A stretch of 64,000 bases of DNA, taken from Meconema thalassinum (Eukaryota > Arthropoda > Insecta > Orthoptera > Tettigoniidae). The notes under the pieces were generated by a model. That model was not told the DNA's origin and ran no database searches. It was given only the letters and a program-made list of their open reading frames with translations. Both the position numbers and the translations under genes were made by a program. Location of the stretch: positions 149,537,890 through 149,601,889 of the forward strand of contig OX336397.1 of NCBI GenBank assembly GCA_946902985.2. Reading direction: 5' to 3'. Numbering within the stretch: the first letter of the stretch is position 1; every line of letters starts with the position of its first letter. Below, piece after piece: positions 34,248 to 47,095 of the stretch.

Positions 34248-36350
34248 GGCAGTCTTTGGATCCAAAATCCGATAGCCTTTGGTATTTCCATCATAGCCAA
34301 TCAGAACGCCCTCTATTGCTTTGTTGTCCCATTTCTTTCGCTTTTGTTTGGGTACAAGCGAATAGACCTCAGATCCAAACACACGTAAATGACCCAGATC
34401 TGGCTTCACTCCTGTAAACAATTCAACTGGAGTTTTGTTGATACTCCGGCTCGATCGATTCTGCAAATAAGCTCCGGTCAAAACTGCTTCTCCCCAGAAG
34501 CGGTTGTTCAGATCAGCATCCAACAACATGCACTTTGCAGATTCTGTCAATGACTGATTCTTCCTCTCTGCTACGCCGTTTTGTTGTGGAGTGTAGGGGA
34601 CTGTGAGCTGATGTTGGATCCCCTCCTTCCGCAGAAAGTTCTCCAGTTTTTGTGAAACGTATTACTTGCCATTGTCTGTACGAATGGCAATCGGCTTCCT
34701 TCCAAATCGATTATGCATTGCAGCAATGCGGTCTTCTACGACGCCTGCCACCTCATCTTTGGATTATACCAGCCTCACCACATAAAACGGAAGTAATCAT
34801 CAATGAGTGATAGAAAATACATATTTCCACTTGGCGTTGCAGTCTGCTTGGGCCCACAAAGATCAGAATGAATGAGTCGCATGGGCTCCTTCTCTCTGGA
34901 TGTACTCTCAGAAAATTTTGCTTCGGTTAGTTTTCCCTTGATGCAGTCTTCGCATACTACCTTCTCCGAACATTTCGACACTTGGATTCCTGTAGCCAAT
35001 TCCTCATTGATCAGACGCTGCATTGCAACCGGATCCCGATGTCTCAATCGATGATGCCACTGGTGTAGGCATACAGCTTCTCTCGCCACATGAACTGACG
35101 AACTTGGTACCACAGTCTGAAGTCTGAATAAATTCCCATCGTTCCTTGCTTTTGCGATGACCTGAAGTTCTTTGTAGATGCTGCACGTGTCATTCTCGAA
35201 CGTCACTCGGTGGCCTTGCTCTGTTAAGCGCCTCACCGAAAGTAGACTATCATCCAATTGTGGAATAAACAGCACATTTTTCAATAGCACTTCTTGGAGG
35301 TGCCCGCCTGGTACCCCACAGTAAAATTGTCCATCTCCGATTCCAGCAGCTACCACGGATGAACCATCATCAAGAAAGACTGTAGCACTTGTGTCACGAA
35401 TAGACATGAAAAATTGCCTATCATTCGTCATATGACTGGTTGCCCCTGAATCTATGGACCATCCTCCAGTAGGCCTATTTGCATCATGTTGTTGATCTAG
35501 CGCCTTAAATGTAGCATAATTCTGTGTGTTGCTTACCTTAACCTCAATCGATGATTTTGCCGATTCTGAATCTGCTGACCTCTGCTGTTGACTTTTCTTG
35601 AATCGATAGCAATCTGCTTTTAAATGGCCAAGTTTGTTACAGAAGTAACATGACCATGTCTCTTTGCCACCCTTATTTGGTTTCCCGCTTGAATTTTTAG
35701 TTGTTACCTTTTGATGAGCACGACTAACCTTACTTGAGCCTGCGACCGCCGACTGTAGTGCAACCTCGGAATCACAATTTCCAGGCACACCATCTTCGGC
35801 ACGCCTTTGGTATTCGTCAAGCATTTTCCCAGTTACATATTCCACTGTTAGATCTGTCTCGTCATGGCCCTCGAACGCTGTGACAAGCCCTGAATAAGCT
35901 TCTGGAAGACTCACCAGCAAAACCGCAACAATCTCGTCGTTTTCAAGTGGCCTACCAGATCCACGCAGCAAACCCACTACTTCCATAATTGCGTCGATGT
36001 GACTGCTCATTGGTCCACCACGATCATGTATTCCGTACAGTTTACGTCGTAAATATAACCTGCTTCCGAACGTGGATCTCTCGTGCTTTCTCGACAGAGC
36101 CTGCCATGTATCACACGCATCGTTCAAATGTGCAAAATGAATGAGTTGACTGTCCTCAACACTCAATGTAATGTACGCTAAGGCTTTGTTATTTTTTCTG
36201 CCACACCGCGTTAATTACTTCAGGCATTGGTTCACTGACAACTTCCAACAAATCATCACGCACTAATATGGCTCGCAACTTTGTTTTCCAAAATATATAA
36301 TTTCCACCATTTAACATTGGATTATTCAACTTGACACTTTCTTGCGCCAT
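34248..36350 (-). pseudogene. Copia Gag-Pol, lacking RT and RNase H
   Basis: The start reads MAQESVKLNNPMLNGGNY (36350). Gag (with a UBN2-like core, WQALSRKHERSTFGS) is followed by a CCHC knuckle (CYFCNKLGHLKADC), a protease active site (DSGATSHM), the GAG-pre-integrase zinc motif (HHRLRH...CEDC) and integrase (SLIDDYF, TDNGK, PQQNGVAERKN). Breaks: one extra A near 36195 after WQKK, a TAA right after TDNGK (~34670) and a frame change near 34770. The final ~37 codons are read from the LTR. No reverse transcription is possible from this copy. Confidence 0.92.
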
Positions 36351-36440
36351 CTTGTAACCGCACACACTCAAAGCACACGATCGTTAAACAGACTTTTAAT
36401 CCACTTACGCGCAGTTTGCCGTAGACTGGGCCTCATAACC

Positions 36441-36705
36441 TGATGAAATAGCAGCTTATTATAAATAACAACGATCGATGTACTGCAACACTTGAGTGCT
36501 TTTATTTGAAATTGAATAGCCTACTTTATAACAATATTACATGTGCTCTAAGCCCAACACAAGCATGGGAGATGGTCGAGTTTGTTTCCACAGAGTGTAC
36601 ACACAAGAATAGACACTGCCTTGCAATCCATGGTGATCAGGCTATGCCAGCGCTCTCGGCAACCTGCTTGGAGTATCCGAACCTTGTGGCAAGCGTTCTC
36701 CAACA
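36441..36705 (-). repeat. 5' LTR of the Copia element
   Basis: 265 bp bounded by TG/CA and a CATAC target duplication. It reads in the minus direction into gag. Confidence 0.9.
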
Positions 36706-36710
36706 CATAC

Positions 36711-37820
36711 ATTTCTGAATGATGTTGCTATGAAAGTGATTGCCCATTCCCAAACCTAGGCTAGCCCACTAGGCACATGTTCTGGAGCGCTTCGAGGTAC
36801 AGTTAGAAATCCACGGGTACATTAAGATATCAGAAGTACGGTATCCAATCACTCACATGGGGCTTGTGGCGACACATGGCCGACAATATGGTAGTGATAC
36901 TACCCTTCGCCTTGATGTAATTCTATGCTGCTAGCCGTCACTGTCAATGGGATGTAGGTCCGCCCTTTACCTTGATGATAGTTTCTGCTGCTAACTCTGA
37001 ATGTCAATATGTCTCTGATCGACCCCACTCCGCTCTTAGCTGTGACTGTCAATATATTCTTGGTCCACCCTTCATGACAGTCTCCAATGCTACACACATA
37101 TTGTTAATTTGATGGAGTGCCTTCGTCGGTTCTTGTCGGAGCGTTGAACGGAGGAGGAAAAGGAATGTGGATCGTTTTGGACTGTCAAGAAGTCACCGTG
37201 CGAAGACACCCTAGAGATGGTATATGGCGGTGTGCCTCAGTTATTATTAGACTGCGGTAGGCAATTTCGTTCAGAAAAGCTCTCAAGCTGTTGACTATAC
37301 AAATATTAATATTCAGTTCTATATTTGTTACCACAATGCCAATGGGTCATGAATTATGTATTGCAAGTGAATTGGTATGAGATGACATTTCAAGTAGCTG
37401 CCACTGTACTAGGAATTTATTTATCGCTCCCGTCAAATTCCTCCTTAACATACGTATCCTTGAGATGAATATTACTTTAATTTGGTCTGAAGAGGGTAAA
37501 ACAAACAATGCTCGGTACGAGATTTCTTATCACATAAATTATCAACGATGCTTGGCCTCATTAACATTATATATTAACTCTAAGTAAGTGGCTCTACGAC
37601 GCAATGTCGCAACACACACTCAATTCTAGTGACAATATGCTAGCTTCTCTTTCTTGCTTTCCAATATAAACTTCATAAAGCTGTTGAATGGGATGTTGAA
37701 TTACGCTGAGTGTGTTTTTATATTCCTTGAACCTTTCAATGCAAGTTTACAAGTCATCTAGAAGATATAATTCCATCTACGCAAAGGAACATATTTGTGA
37801 ACCAAGTCATTTCTTTGCAG
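36711..37820. other. Intron-like stretch with a ~62 bp degenerate minisatellite
   Basis: 36900-37075 holds about three imperfect units with CCTTGATG, CTGCTGCTA and TGTCAAT words. The rest shows no coding or mobile signal. If the zinc-finger gene model is right, this lies between exons. Confidence 0.45.
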
Positions 37821-37921
37821 AAGATACAGACCTTCCCACGGATATTAAAATTGAGGAATCTTCTATTCCGGAGATCGATCCATGTACCAAAACAGAAGCA
37901 CCATCTACAGATCTGCAAGGG
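37821..37921 (+). pseudogene. Internal acidic exon of the zinc-finger gene
   Basis: The acceptor TTCTTTGCAG precedes 37821 and the donor GTAAGT follows 37921. The frame reads EDTDLPTDIKIEESSIPEID then KTEAPSTDLQG, an acidic segment with an IKIEE motif of the type found ahead of finger exons. It is open across its full length, so this exon by itself is intact. Confidence 0.5.
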
Positions 37922-37929
37922 GTAAGTAT

Positions 37930-38635
37930 CTTCATGTCTATTTAAGGGACAACTCTTTATCAACTAATAGCATTTCGGGATGAAGAGTTGTGTTTTGACA
38001 ATTGTGTAGTTGATGAACGGAAGCGCTTGGCTGTTAGGTTGCGTTTTGTTCCGCAAGCACAATCCATATTGAGAGAATGATGGCGAATTAAATATTATCT
38101 GTCCCATACGATACTTTCACTTGCGACCGCTGGCTTTGTGCGATGATGTTGTGATCACTAAGCTACTAGGAGATGCATTATAATGACATTGGCAAATGCT
38201 GTATTGCATGAAGCTAGCATATGTTTGGCATTATCACGTTGTATTAGTTGCCAACTGTGGACTTGAAGTCTTGGTATGAAAATTGTTTAAGGATACCTTT
38301 TTTCTGGCCAGAGATCCTCCCATAAATGCTACAGAGAATAGGTGGGTTGACTACCCTCACGAGTGGTCTGGTGTGCGTTTTCACTTGAACTCCCCCTTAT
38401 GAGAGTGGAGCATTGCAAGAATATGTAGTTGACCTTAAGCATGAAGATAATAAATAATTGAAGATGTAAAGGAATGTTCTAGAACCTTACAGAGAAAGTA
38501 ATTGTTAATGCTTTTGTTTGTAAGTACATATTGAAAAACTTTCTTTCTTTTTTCTTGTCATATTTCTTACAGTATTTCTTACTTGATAAAGATTTTTTAG
38601 TTTTCTTTTTTACCCCTTAGTATACTCATTTCTGA
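37930..38635. other. No gene recognised
   Basis: AT-rich, with a TTTCTTTTTTC tract near 38540-38610. Confidence 0.4.
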
Positions 38636-38759
38636 GGTGGCAGGGAGTAAGTGAAATGTGTGTGTATGGAGCAGTGGGATTTGCAGCCGTACCGGTACAA
38701 CCATTTCTCCGACCCATAGGAGGTGTTAATGAGCTTTAAACATAGGAAAGGGTTAGTAG

Positions 38760-38980
38760 ATGATGATTATAGCCTCTTAGGAGGTACCTTCCAAGCATTC
38801 GCCTGGATATAAAAATGGTGAACCATGAAAAACCATTTCACGGACGGTGGGGATCATTACCACATGTCTTCGAAGATAGATCACAAGACCTGGCGCATTT
38901 AAATTGTGTATTCTGTTGTATGGTGGAACTATAAAGGTTGGATTCAGTCCCGGCATACAGCAAAGAATCAACTTTTCAAT
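38760..38980 (-). mobile_element. SINE-related fragment
   Basis: GCCTGGATATAAAAATGGTG, AACCATTTCACGGACGG and the preceding AGGTACCTTCCAAGCATT align by eye with 27095-27165, so they are copies of one family. Confidence 0.5.
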
Positions 38981-39476
38981 TACTACTACTCCATTTGCCT
39001 GTATCTCTATTACAATCGGTGGGTTCCCTTACTGTTGAAGATACATAATTATTGATGTTACAAGCAGCAGTATTGATGTTACATACGCTACAGTATACCT
39101 TCCTTTGGAGGGGAAGTAACGCCGGTGTGCCCATGTCATAGATTTATGGCAATTAAAAAACCTTCCACTAACTACAATTGTGTGAAGCTAAATTTGTAGG
39201 TTAGATTTTATTAACGCTCTATTAACTTCAAACATTCACCGCAAGGTGCTGGTGGTGGTGGCACCTAGTAGCCAAGTTCGCAGCTAGGGGTCATAGAGAG
39301 TAGCATTTGGTAGCAGAATTAGGAACTACTTGACGTTGATCGTCTGCTGTCCTTACCTGTATTACAGATAACTCTCACTAATACTGCCTTCACAATTAAC
39401 ACCGGTTATCAGACAGATTGTGCACTCACCCAAAGTACACGGAGTCACATGACACGTTGTCGCAGATGACCAGACC

Positions 39477-40913
39477 TTACTGAACATTTATCAAATCATA
39501 ATGGACATATGGGCAACAAAGTCCCTACCCGAAGGTTGGACGTCCGCTGAGGTTTATCTCCTCCACAAGACGGGAGGTAAGACAGACGTCAACAATTACA
39601 AATTACCTACAAGTTCCTCTCTGTAGCCATGCTCAATAGAGTCACTGCACAGCTAGACTCATAATTAGGTGAATACCAGGCTGGTTTCCGTATGACTAGA
39701 TCTTGCCCAGAACAGATACACAATCTTAAGGTAGTTCTCACCTACACGAACCGAGGTGGGAATCCCTGGGTGGTGGTCCTAATAGATTTTCAGAAAGCTT
39801 ATGACTCTGTGGACAGAGCTACCCTTTTCTCCATACTACGGGAATTTGGTGTGGATGGGAAGACCCTACGATTAGTCCAAGCCACTCTCAGAAACACGAC
39901 GTCCAAAGTCAGGTTCAGAGTTGAATTATCCGAAAGCTTTCCAATTATAAGAGGAGTTAGACAGGGTGACGTCTCTCTTGTATTCTCTTCAACTGTGTAC
40001 TGGAAAAGATCATTAGGGAATGGAGAACGATGCTACCACCGGGAGCTGGACTGAAGCTTGGTTACAAGAGAGACAACCTCTTCGTCCCTTGCTTAGCCTT
40101 TGCTGATGACCTCATTCTACAGGCAAATAATATAGAGGAGGCTACTTACAACTTACAGAGTCTTTATAGTGTAGCGGTTAGGACTGGTTTGAAGATCAAC
40201 ATCCAGAAGACAAAATTTATGACCAATATCAAAGAGACCCCTTCTAATATTCCTCTCAGAGACACTACCATACGAAACGTACCTGCAGTTAAGTACTTGG
40301 GAGAATGGATTTATGCGAATCAGAGCGAGGACCTAGCCATAGATGCAAGATATACCAAGTTTGAAAGGGCTTATCATTCCTGTCGTTGTATCTATTTGTC
40401 TAAGTGCCTCTCCAAGAACCTCAAACTCAGACACTATAAATCTGTTGTCAAGTCATCTGTTCTGTATGCTTCAGAGTGCCTTGTAATGAACAGAAAGGGT
40501 CTACTCAGAAAACTGGAGTTAAAAGAGGGGAAGATCCTGAGGAGGATATTAGGTCCAATTAGAGAGGAAGGAGGAATTTACAGAATCCGTCATATTGATG
40601 AATTGTCATCATCACGTCTGTAAGGAAAAGATGCCTGACCTTTTATGGACACTTGGCACGTCTGTATTCTAAAAGACTCACCAACAAGATATTCACAGTA
40701 ACAGGAAGAGGCGAGGCTTCTACGAACAAATGGATTGCGGCAGTTAAGTTAGATATGGAACATCTAGATATCCCACTGGAACAAACTCGTGACCGTTTGG
40801 TGTTCCGTCAGACCATCCGACAGGACGTTTTCCCAATGTCCCTTACTAGTAAGAAGACTGCAGGAGCTAAGTGGATTATTTACGGAAAGGAGGAAATGAG
40901 GTTTACGGAATGA
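39477..40913 (+). pseudogene. LINE reverse transcriptase, 5'-truncated
   Basis: Order of motifs: SLPEGWTSAEVYLLHK, YQAGFRMTRSCPEQI, LIDFQKAYDSVDR (catalytic Asp), GVRQGD, LAFADDLIL (the paired Asp), VKYLGEWIYAN, LRHYKSVVKSSVLYASECL, and a basic C-terminal region ending at 40913. Breaks: stops near 39617 and 39661, a frame change near 40030 between GVRQGD and FADD, and another near 40620. The endonuclease domain is absent, as expected for 5' truncation. It is a relative of the minus-strand remnant at 21.5-22.4 kb. It lies between the 5' exons and the finger exon of the zinc-finger gene. Confidence 0.85.
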
Positions 40914-41947
40914 GGTTTTTAAAATTACATTATTTTTTTAAAGGTTTCTTAAAAAAAATTATAACTTTATTCTTAGGTAACCTACTGAAATATCCCTTCC
41001 TACTACCATTCGCAGAGGACTTATTCAACCACAGAAAAAGTCGCAATGGCCTAGCATAAGAACTTTTCACATAAATGGTACCTAAGTACAAGAAAATATA
41101 CAACTGAGAAAATACAAGCTAAAATACTTCAGTATAATTTCTTGCCTGTGAAGGTTCTCAGAAGTTTCTGCCGCATAATCTGGATTATTTGCATCCTCCT
41201 TAGTCCTTTTAAAATTCCTATTTATATTACATACCTTTAGTCATGTCTTCAGCCACTTATTCTAGAGCCAGTTCTCCACAAATCCAACATGGCGGTGACG
41301 CCAAATTTTAATATTAATATTATATATTTAAATGGACGTTTCTCGCAAATTAACCATCCGAGTACAAGTGTGCTAGTTTCTTCGATGAACTTTATTACAT
41401 CAAAGTCTACTGATCATGGTTATGAAGTCAATATCAGGCTTATGCCATGAGATGAATAGGGAAGAGGAAAGCTGCTGGGACAAGTGTTGAAAATTGAGCC
41501 GGAATACAACATGGTGAATATTTTTAAAATGCTGTTTCACGGCTACCAAATTGAAAATTGTTCTTTACCAAGCGGAATGGTAGTACATTCAAAAATTTAC
41601 CTCCGGTAGTTCAGAAATTATCCGCAAAAGAATGAGCCGAGATAAAAGTGGCCGTGTCTTTTCAAAGAGTAACATGATTACAAAAAGTGTCATAACATGC
41701 ACAATTTTAAGACTTTTTTTTCAATTTTTCAACGTATTTGTGTTATCAACAATGTAATTATTCAAAAACAATTAAAAACTAAATTTCAGTTATTTTCGCC
41801 CCAAGCCAGGTGCTTCTCACCTTAAGCCATTGAAGTGCGAAACGTTAACGTGCAGATAAATTGTGCCAGTATAAATGTGGGTCGCTACAGGTGGGGCATG
41901 CAGTGGTATACCAAGAGTTGGATAAGTGTGCGCTGTGTAGTGTGATT

Positions 41948-42009
41948 AGGGGCCGATAACCTCGATGTTAGGCCCCTTAAAACAACAATTATCATCACCA
42001 TCATCATCA
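41948..42009 (+). mobile_element. 62 bp retroposed LINE/SINE 3' end with 12 bp duplication
   Basis: The word TGTAGTGTGATT flanks it exactly (41936-41947 and 42010-42021). The insert has an AGGGGCC...GGCCCCT hairpin, then AAAACAACAA and a TCATCA-type tail. It is a severely 5'-truncated copy. A second copy is at 44337-44384. Confidence 0.8.
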
Positions 42010-42021
42010 TGTAGTGTGATT

Positions 42022-43060
42022 CTTAAAAAGTTATAATTTTAACAGACCACATTTGTATGTACTATGTGATTTTCCCTTTAAGATCCAGAGGTAAATCAAT
42101 CATCTCCACTCATTCGGTGTAGCCCTACATAATGCTCGCCATTCATCGGTGAGGTATTCAATAAACTAGTATGATAACCCGTATGTTTACAAAATTAGGT
42201 ATGCTGTATGTTCCAAATAGGCAATATGGCTATTATATAGCGAAATAAATGTGAATTAATTTGTGTCACATGAGCGCAGAAACAGCCTTATACATCAATA
42301 AGTGAGAGACAGTTGAATGCTCGTACATGAGATATTAGGCTGCACCCAGGTTATTTATTCCCTTAATCGAAAACGATGACAGACCATGTTGACTGTAATG
42401 AACTAACAGCCGATGGTTGCTGGACTGGGATTATCACGTTCATCCCGAAGAATCCTTAGTCCAAAATCCTGGACATTTAGAACAGTTTTGTCTGTATAAT
42501 ATATTATTCTAAAATATTTATTCACTGCATGAAGAGTAGTAACGAGCTCAGTTCCTCGTATTTGAGGAAAACTTACATAGTAATGCACGTACTAAAATGG
42601 CACTAGTAAACTTTTCACTATATGGATCTCTTGTTCACAAAGATATTGTTCCGTTTCAATTTATCACCTAATATAGCGACATTTAATGCTTTTTAGTCGG
42701 TCGGCACGATTGTACCTAAATTGGAATGGATGTTATTCCCTTAATCTGAAGCAAATTACTAAAGGTTAAAATATTATCTTGATTACTAGTTTCAATCATC
42801 GTCAGATGCATTATATTTAGGCTCTTAAATCAATGTCTACGGGTGTGTGTTAAATGAAAATATATTTTAGAATATTTTAGATACGGAAGATTATTGTATA
42901 CTTATCCAGAATTGTCAACACAATGTGATTTTTGAAATTATAATGTTAGTGGCTATTTACCTATTACTAGCATTCGATATTCTACATAGAAACAATCTAT
43001 CACCCCCCAGATCGTAGAACACACTAAGAAGAGATTCATTCGGAGCCTCACTCAATCAAT
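42022..43060. other. No gene recognised
   Basis: AT-rich, no domain or repeat recognised. It directly precedes the finger block and should contain a splice acceptor if the gene model holds. Confidence 0.4.
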
Positions 43061-43062
43061 AT

Positions 43063-43984
43063 GGTATCATGAAGAAACATTCCTATGCTGCATGTGGAGT
43101 TAAATTTTCTGGCGAAGGCTCCTTAAAACTCACTTGTTGATCCATGGTGTTCTGAAGCCACATTCCTGTAGTACTTGTGGAGTAAACTTTACTAGAAAAG
43201 GTAACTTAAATGCACACCTGATGATCCATAGTGACCTAAAACCATATTCTTGTCATACATGTGGAGGAACCTGTTCTAGGAAAGGTAATCTGAAGAATCA
43301 CATGATGATAGATAGTGGTCTAAAGGAAATTTCATGCACTATATGCGGAGCAAACTTTACTCTCCAAAGTAAGTTGACGAAGCACAAGTTGGTTCATAGT
43401 GGTACTAAGCCTTATTCTCGAGGTACATGTGGAGCAAATTTTCTTTTAAAGGGAATTTGAACGCGCACATGGCGATCCCTAGTGATATCAAGCCACATAT
43501 CTGTGATAAATGTGTAGCAAACTTTACTCGGAAAGATTACCTGAAGAAACACATGATGGGACATAATGGTCATAGGCCATATTCATGTGCTATATGCAGT
43601 GCAAACTTTTCTCTGCAAAGTAATTTGACGAGACACATGTTGGTCCATAGTGGTAAAAAGCCGCATTTCTGTGGTACATGCGGAGCAAGTTTTTCTCAGA
43701 AAGTCAATTTGAAGAAGCACATGAGCATCCTTAATGGTCCAGCGCCACATTCATAAAATACATGCGGGTCATTTTTACTAGAAATGGAAATTCAGAGGAA
43801 TACGTTGTAATCTATAGTGGTCTATAGGCGAATTCATGTTTCGTGTGCAAAGCCAACTATACTCTGAAAAGTAACATGGAGAAACTCGTCTTTGTCTGAA
43901 GCCTCATTCCTGTGATACATGCCTGGCTAAAGGTATTCTGAAAGGCAATTTCTAGGCAATCTCGCAGAAACACTATTATCCCCA
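43063..43984 (+). pseudogene. C2H2 zinc-finger array, about eight fingers plus decayed ones
   Basis: Fingers of the form C-x2-C-x12-H-x3-H with HSGxKP-like linkers run to the stop at 43756. Examples are SCSTCGVNFTRKGNLNAH and SCAICSANFSLQSNLTRH. Lost ligands: the first Cys of finger 1, the last His of finger 3 (to Asp), a Cys and a His of finger 5, and the last His of finger 8. Missing bases in A runs near 43126 and 43443 shift the frame. Beyond 43756 degenerate finger sequence continues up to the P-element insertion. Such arrays bind DNA; this one is probably no longer functional. Confidence 0.8.
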
Positions 43985-44336
43985 GTGGTCTTAGGCCAAG
44001 GATAGTAGAGAACAGGTTGCCTCGTTCTCATAAGGTCTGTGGTAACAGCGCTCCCCTGCTGCGTGACGTCATCAGCCGACCAGCGCTGAGCGGATGGGAC
44101 TACTGTTACGGCTAGACTTGCTCTATTGCAGCAGGTAACCACGGGGTTGATGTTGAACATAAGAACTCGTGATACTTGTAGCTATAAATGCAGTTTTATA
44201 TTATAGAGCTTTAAATAATCAGGGCGTGTTAATACTCTTTTTGTTTCCCATTTCCTCTTCTAGTTTGTAAGAGAGTAGTTAGGTTTCATTTGATCATCTT
44301 ACATTTTCACTATCACCCAAACCATTAGGGGCCGAT

Positions 44337-44384
44337 AACCTAGATGTTAGGCCCCTTAAAACAACAATTATCATCTTCATCATG
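44337..44384 (+). mobile_element. Second copy of the hairpin/TCATCA retroposed tail
   Basis: AGGGGCCGATAACC, then GTTAGGCCCCTTAAAAC and a TCATCTTCATCATG tail, as at 41948-42009. It is nested in the P-element, so it arrived later. I see no clear duplication at its borders. Confidence 0.65.
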
Positions 44385-44884
44385 AATAATTGAATATAAA
44401 AGTTACTCGAATCGACACAGAACGAGAATTCTGAAGCTACAAAATTGAGTCATAATTGATAAGGTTCAACATAATGTACATTTCAAAGCGCCGTTTTAAT
44501 TCTATTAAAATTCATGCTCAATTAAACTGTTGAGATTAAGCAGGGAAAACTATTACATTTGCTCACTGTTCACGAAATCAATCGAGCGTTCAAGCCTGGT
44601 GTATTTTTTCATCTTCTCGGATATTTTGTCATGAGAGACTGAACATTAATTACTCCTCTTGTAGCTCCCCTGTGTTGTCTTCAGTGCATTCATGAACTTC
44701 ATTCGTATGAAGGTCCTCTGTCGAATGAATGTCTCTACCACTACACGATTTATTTCAGGATATTTCTTGTAAAGAGATTCAACCAAATTGGTAATGCACA
44801 ATTTACCCCCTTTTCATTTTCTAGCAATTTTGCCTCTTTTTCCCAGCTTTCAGAAGGCTCTATGAGTCCACCGAACGACAAACT

Positions 44885-47095
44885 TTAGGTCCATGCTTTT
44901 TGTGGATTCAGAGTCTGCGATTCAGAGCTAGTAAATGTATAGCTACCAAGGTTTGGACATGTCGATCTAAGTTTTTTTGCTACCCACTCAGAAAGGTTAA
45001 ACAATGCATTGGCTTCCATTTCAGTTAGGGGGGTGCTCAATTCGTTTTCAGAAATCGAAAAGGCGATAATTGCTTTGGTGAAATCTACTTCGCTATCTTT
45101 CTCCGAATGATACTCTTCCTTCTTGCATAATACACCAGATATTCGAAGCACTTTGGCTGGAATATATTCGGAATCATCTTCGGTTCCTGTATTAGAATTA
45201 TTTTGAAGGAGTCCTTGATTTCGCCCTAAATAATCATTCTTAAACGATATAATATGTCTAAAGGAGAAGGATGAACATTCAGACCACCTTTCGTCCTAAT
45301 CTGAGAAAACAGATTTTCTAAAGCGTCCTGGATGAGACGATGGGTGAGTATGTACTCAACATCTTCAAATCTAATATAAGATACTTCAAAGATTTAATGG
45401 ATGTGATGATTCTTCTCTGAAAAGCTGTATATTTTTCTTGCCACAGCATCTCATTGTTTTAATTAATTCATGCATGTCGTTGAAAATTGCATCTTGAGAT
45501 TCCAGATCTTTTCCATATGGGTTCTTGGAAGGTCTACCTGAAGGTTTGGGACTGTATGTATTCATCACATCGTACCACCTATCAATTAATTCAATACATT
45601 TTCCAGTTTCTTCAGCCAGCTCAAGATCAGCTCCCGGTTTCATAAATTGCAGAGCAGTAGCTGTCTTGTGCGACAATAACTGACACGCTTTCCTCACATT
45701 TTGCTCTGAGTCTTTTCCACGGTGATGTGACTTTCGTTCAGATTATGCAACATATTGGGATCACTTTTCTTCTGATCATTTAATAATGCTACGATAGGAT
45801 TTCTATTTACAATCTGCCCGCTCTTTAGCTGGAACCCAGTGTCTAAAAACCAGTTCCGTACTAGTTTCAGAAGATGTGACGCGTCAGCAAACATGTACAT
45901 TTTTCTTCTGTAGAGGGATGAGTGAACCAGACTTTTTCAGTACTAATTTCTAGTTCCTTCCAAAGTCCAACATTTCCACCCCCCATGTCGCTAACACATG
46001 CTTTTACAATGTACCCTATATCGGCAAGTTTTAAAATAATAGAGTTTAAAATCTCGCGGGTTACTTTCACGTCAAAATCAACAAAGAGAGGCACCTTCCA
46101 TTGAGCAAAAAGTCCCCGAGCCATTATTATTTGCACATTGGAGTGTGGCCCGAAAACTTCATCTCCTTTCCTGTCATATTCCATGACGCTTTTAACTTTC
46201 ATTTCATCAAAAAGAAGAACCGTATTTTTTTCTTTCTTGCTTAGAGATGAACCAGCAACGTCCAGAAAGCGGAAAACATCTTGGAGAACACCATTGCTCA
46301 TATCGACTGTTGATGCCCATTTTTCCAGTGTAGACAGTCCAGGCAAAGGAATGTTCATTTTCTTCTTCAGAAAAAGATATGAACGCTTACTAATATATCT
46401 CAGGGAAAATGCAAGAGCTATTTCATCGTCTGTACATTTAACTTTCTTCTTCTTACTTGAAAGGATGTCTATTTGATTTTCGGTAAAAACTGAACCGAGT
46501 ATTTCCCGGGTCTTTTTACGCACTCTGGTTTCATCAATCCTTTTTCTCTTCATTTTACAAAGTTCTCTTTTAAGCCTGCCAATTTCTTGGCCTTTCAGTA
46601 CGATTCTCTTCTCCAGCTCTGCGTTCTTTTGTCGCAACTTTTCATTTTCCATCTTCAAAACATCTATTTGATTTTCCTCCGTTGTAGTTTGGACGTCATC
46701 ACAAACTTCTTGAACAGAGTACGAGCTTTCTAAAGTTTGATTCACAGTTCTTTTAATTTCTCTCTTCTCACTACGTATTTCACGTTCACGTATCTGCAGC
46801 TGGATTTCTTCGGGTATATCAGTTCCTAATTTAAGTGAAGGCACAGCAGTCTGATTTAGTTTTCTCTTAGGAATTAAATTCAATAATTCTGCTTTCAGGT
46901 CCATCTCATAGTCATCCTCCGTAAAATGTTCAGAGCATGTTTGTGAAGTATTCGGATTCCACTTCCCGTCTCTTCTAGTACACAGCACTCATTTTTGCCT
47001 AATGAAATTGTCTTTAGGGAATGAATGATACTTTATATGCGCACTCCCGGGATCCCGCTTCGTTTTAATAAGACTGTTTGTACACAAAGCCACCG
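44885..47095 (-). pseudogene. P-element/THAP9-like transposase
   Basis: The N terminus is a THAP-type C2CH finger (ALCTNSLIKTKRDPG, SAHIKYHSFPKD, then CSEHFTEDDYEM), broken by a TGA at the conserved Trp (~46990) and with its first Cys replaced. A coiled coil follows (ENEKLRQKNAELEKR). The RNase-H-like catalytic fold has LLFDEMKVKS, CVSDMGGGN and FADASHLLKLVRNWFLD. The C-terminal part has GKCIELIDRWYDVMN and ALENLFSQIRTKGGLNVHP. Frame breaks near 45880, 45695 and ~45380 split it. P-element transposases are GTP-dependent DNA-cutting enzymes; this copy cannot make one. Confidence 0.9.

Larger units (their letters stand above)
34003..36705 (-). mobile_element. Copia LTR retrotransposon, internally deleted
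   Basis: CATAC duplications flank it exactly (33998-34002 and 36706-36710). The 5' LTR is 36441-36705 (265 bp, TG...CA). The 3' LTR is 34003-34247 and lacks its first ~17 bp. Just inside the 5' LTR the coding strand reads GGTTATGAGGCCCAG, a half-tRNA-iMet type primer site typical of insect Copia. At ~2.7 kb it is about half the usual length: RT and RNase H are missing and integrase runs straight into the LTR. Confidence 0.92.
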
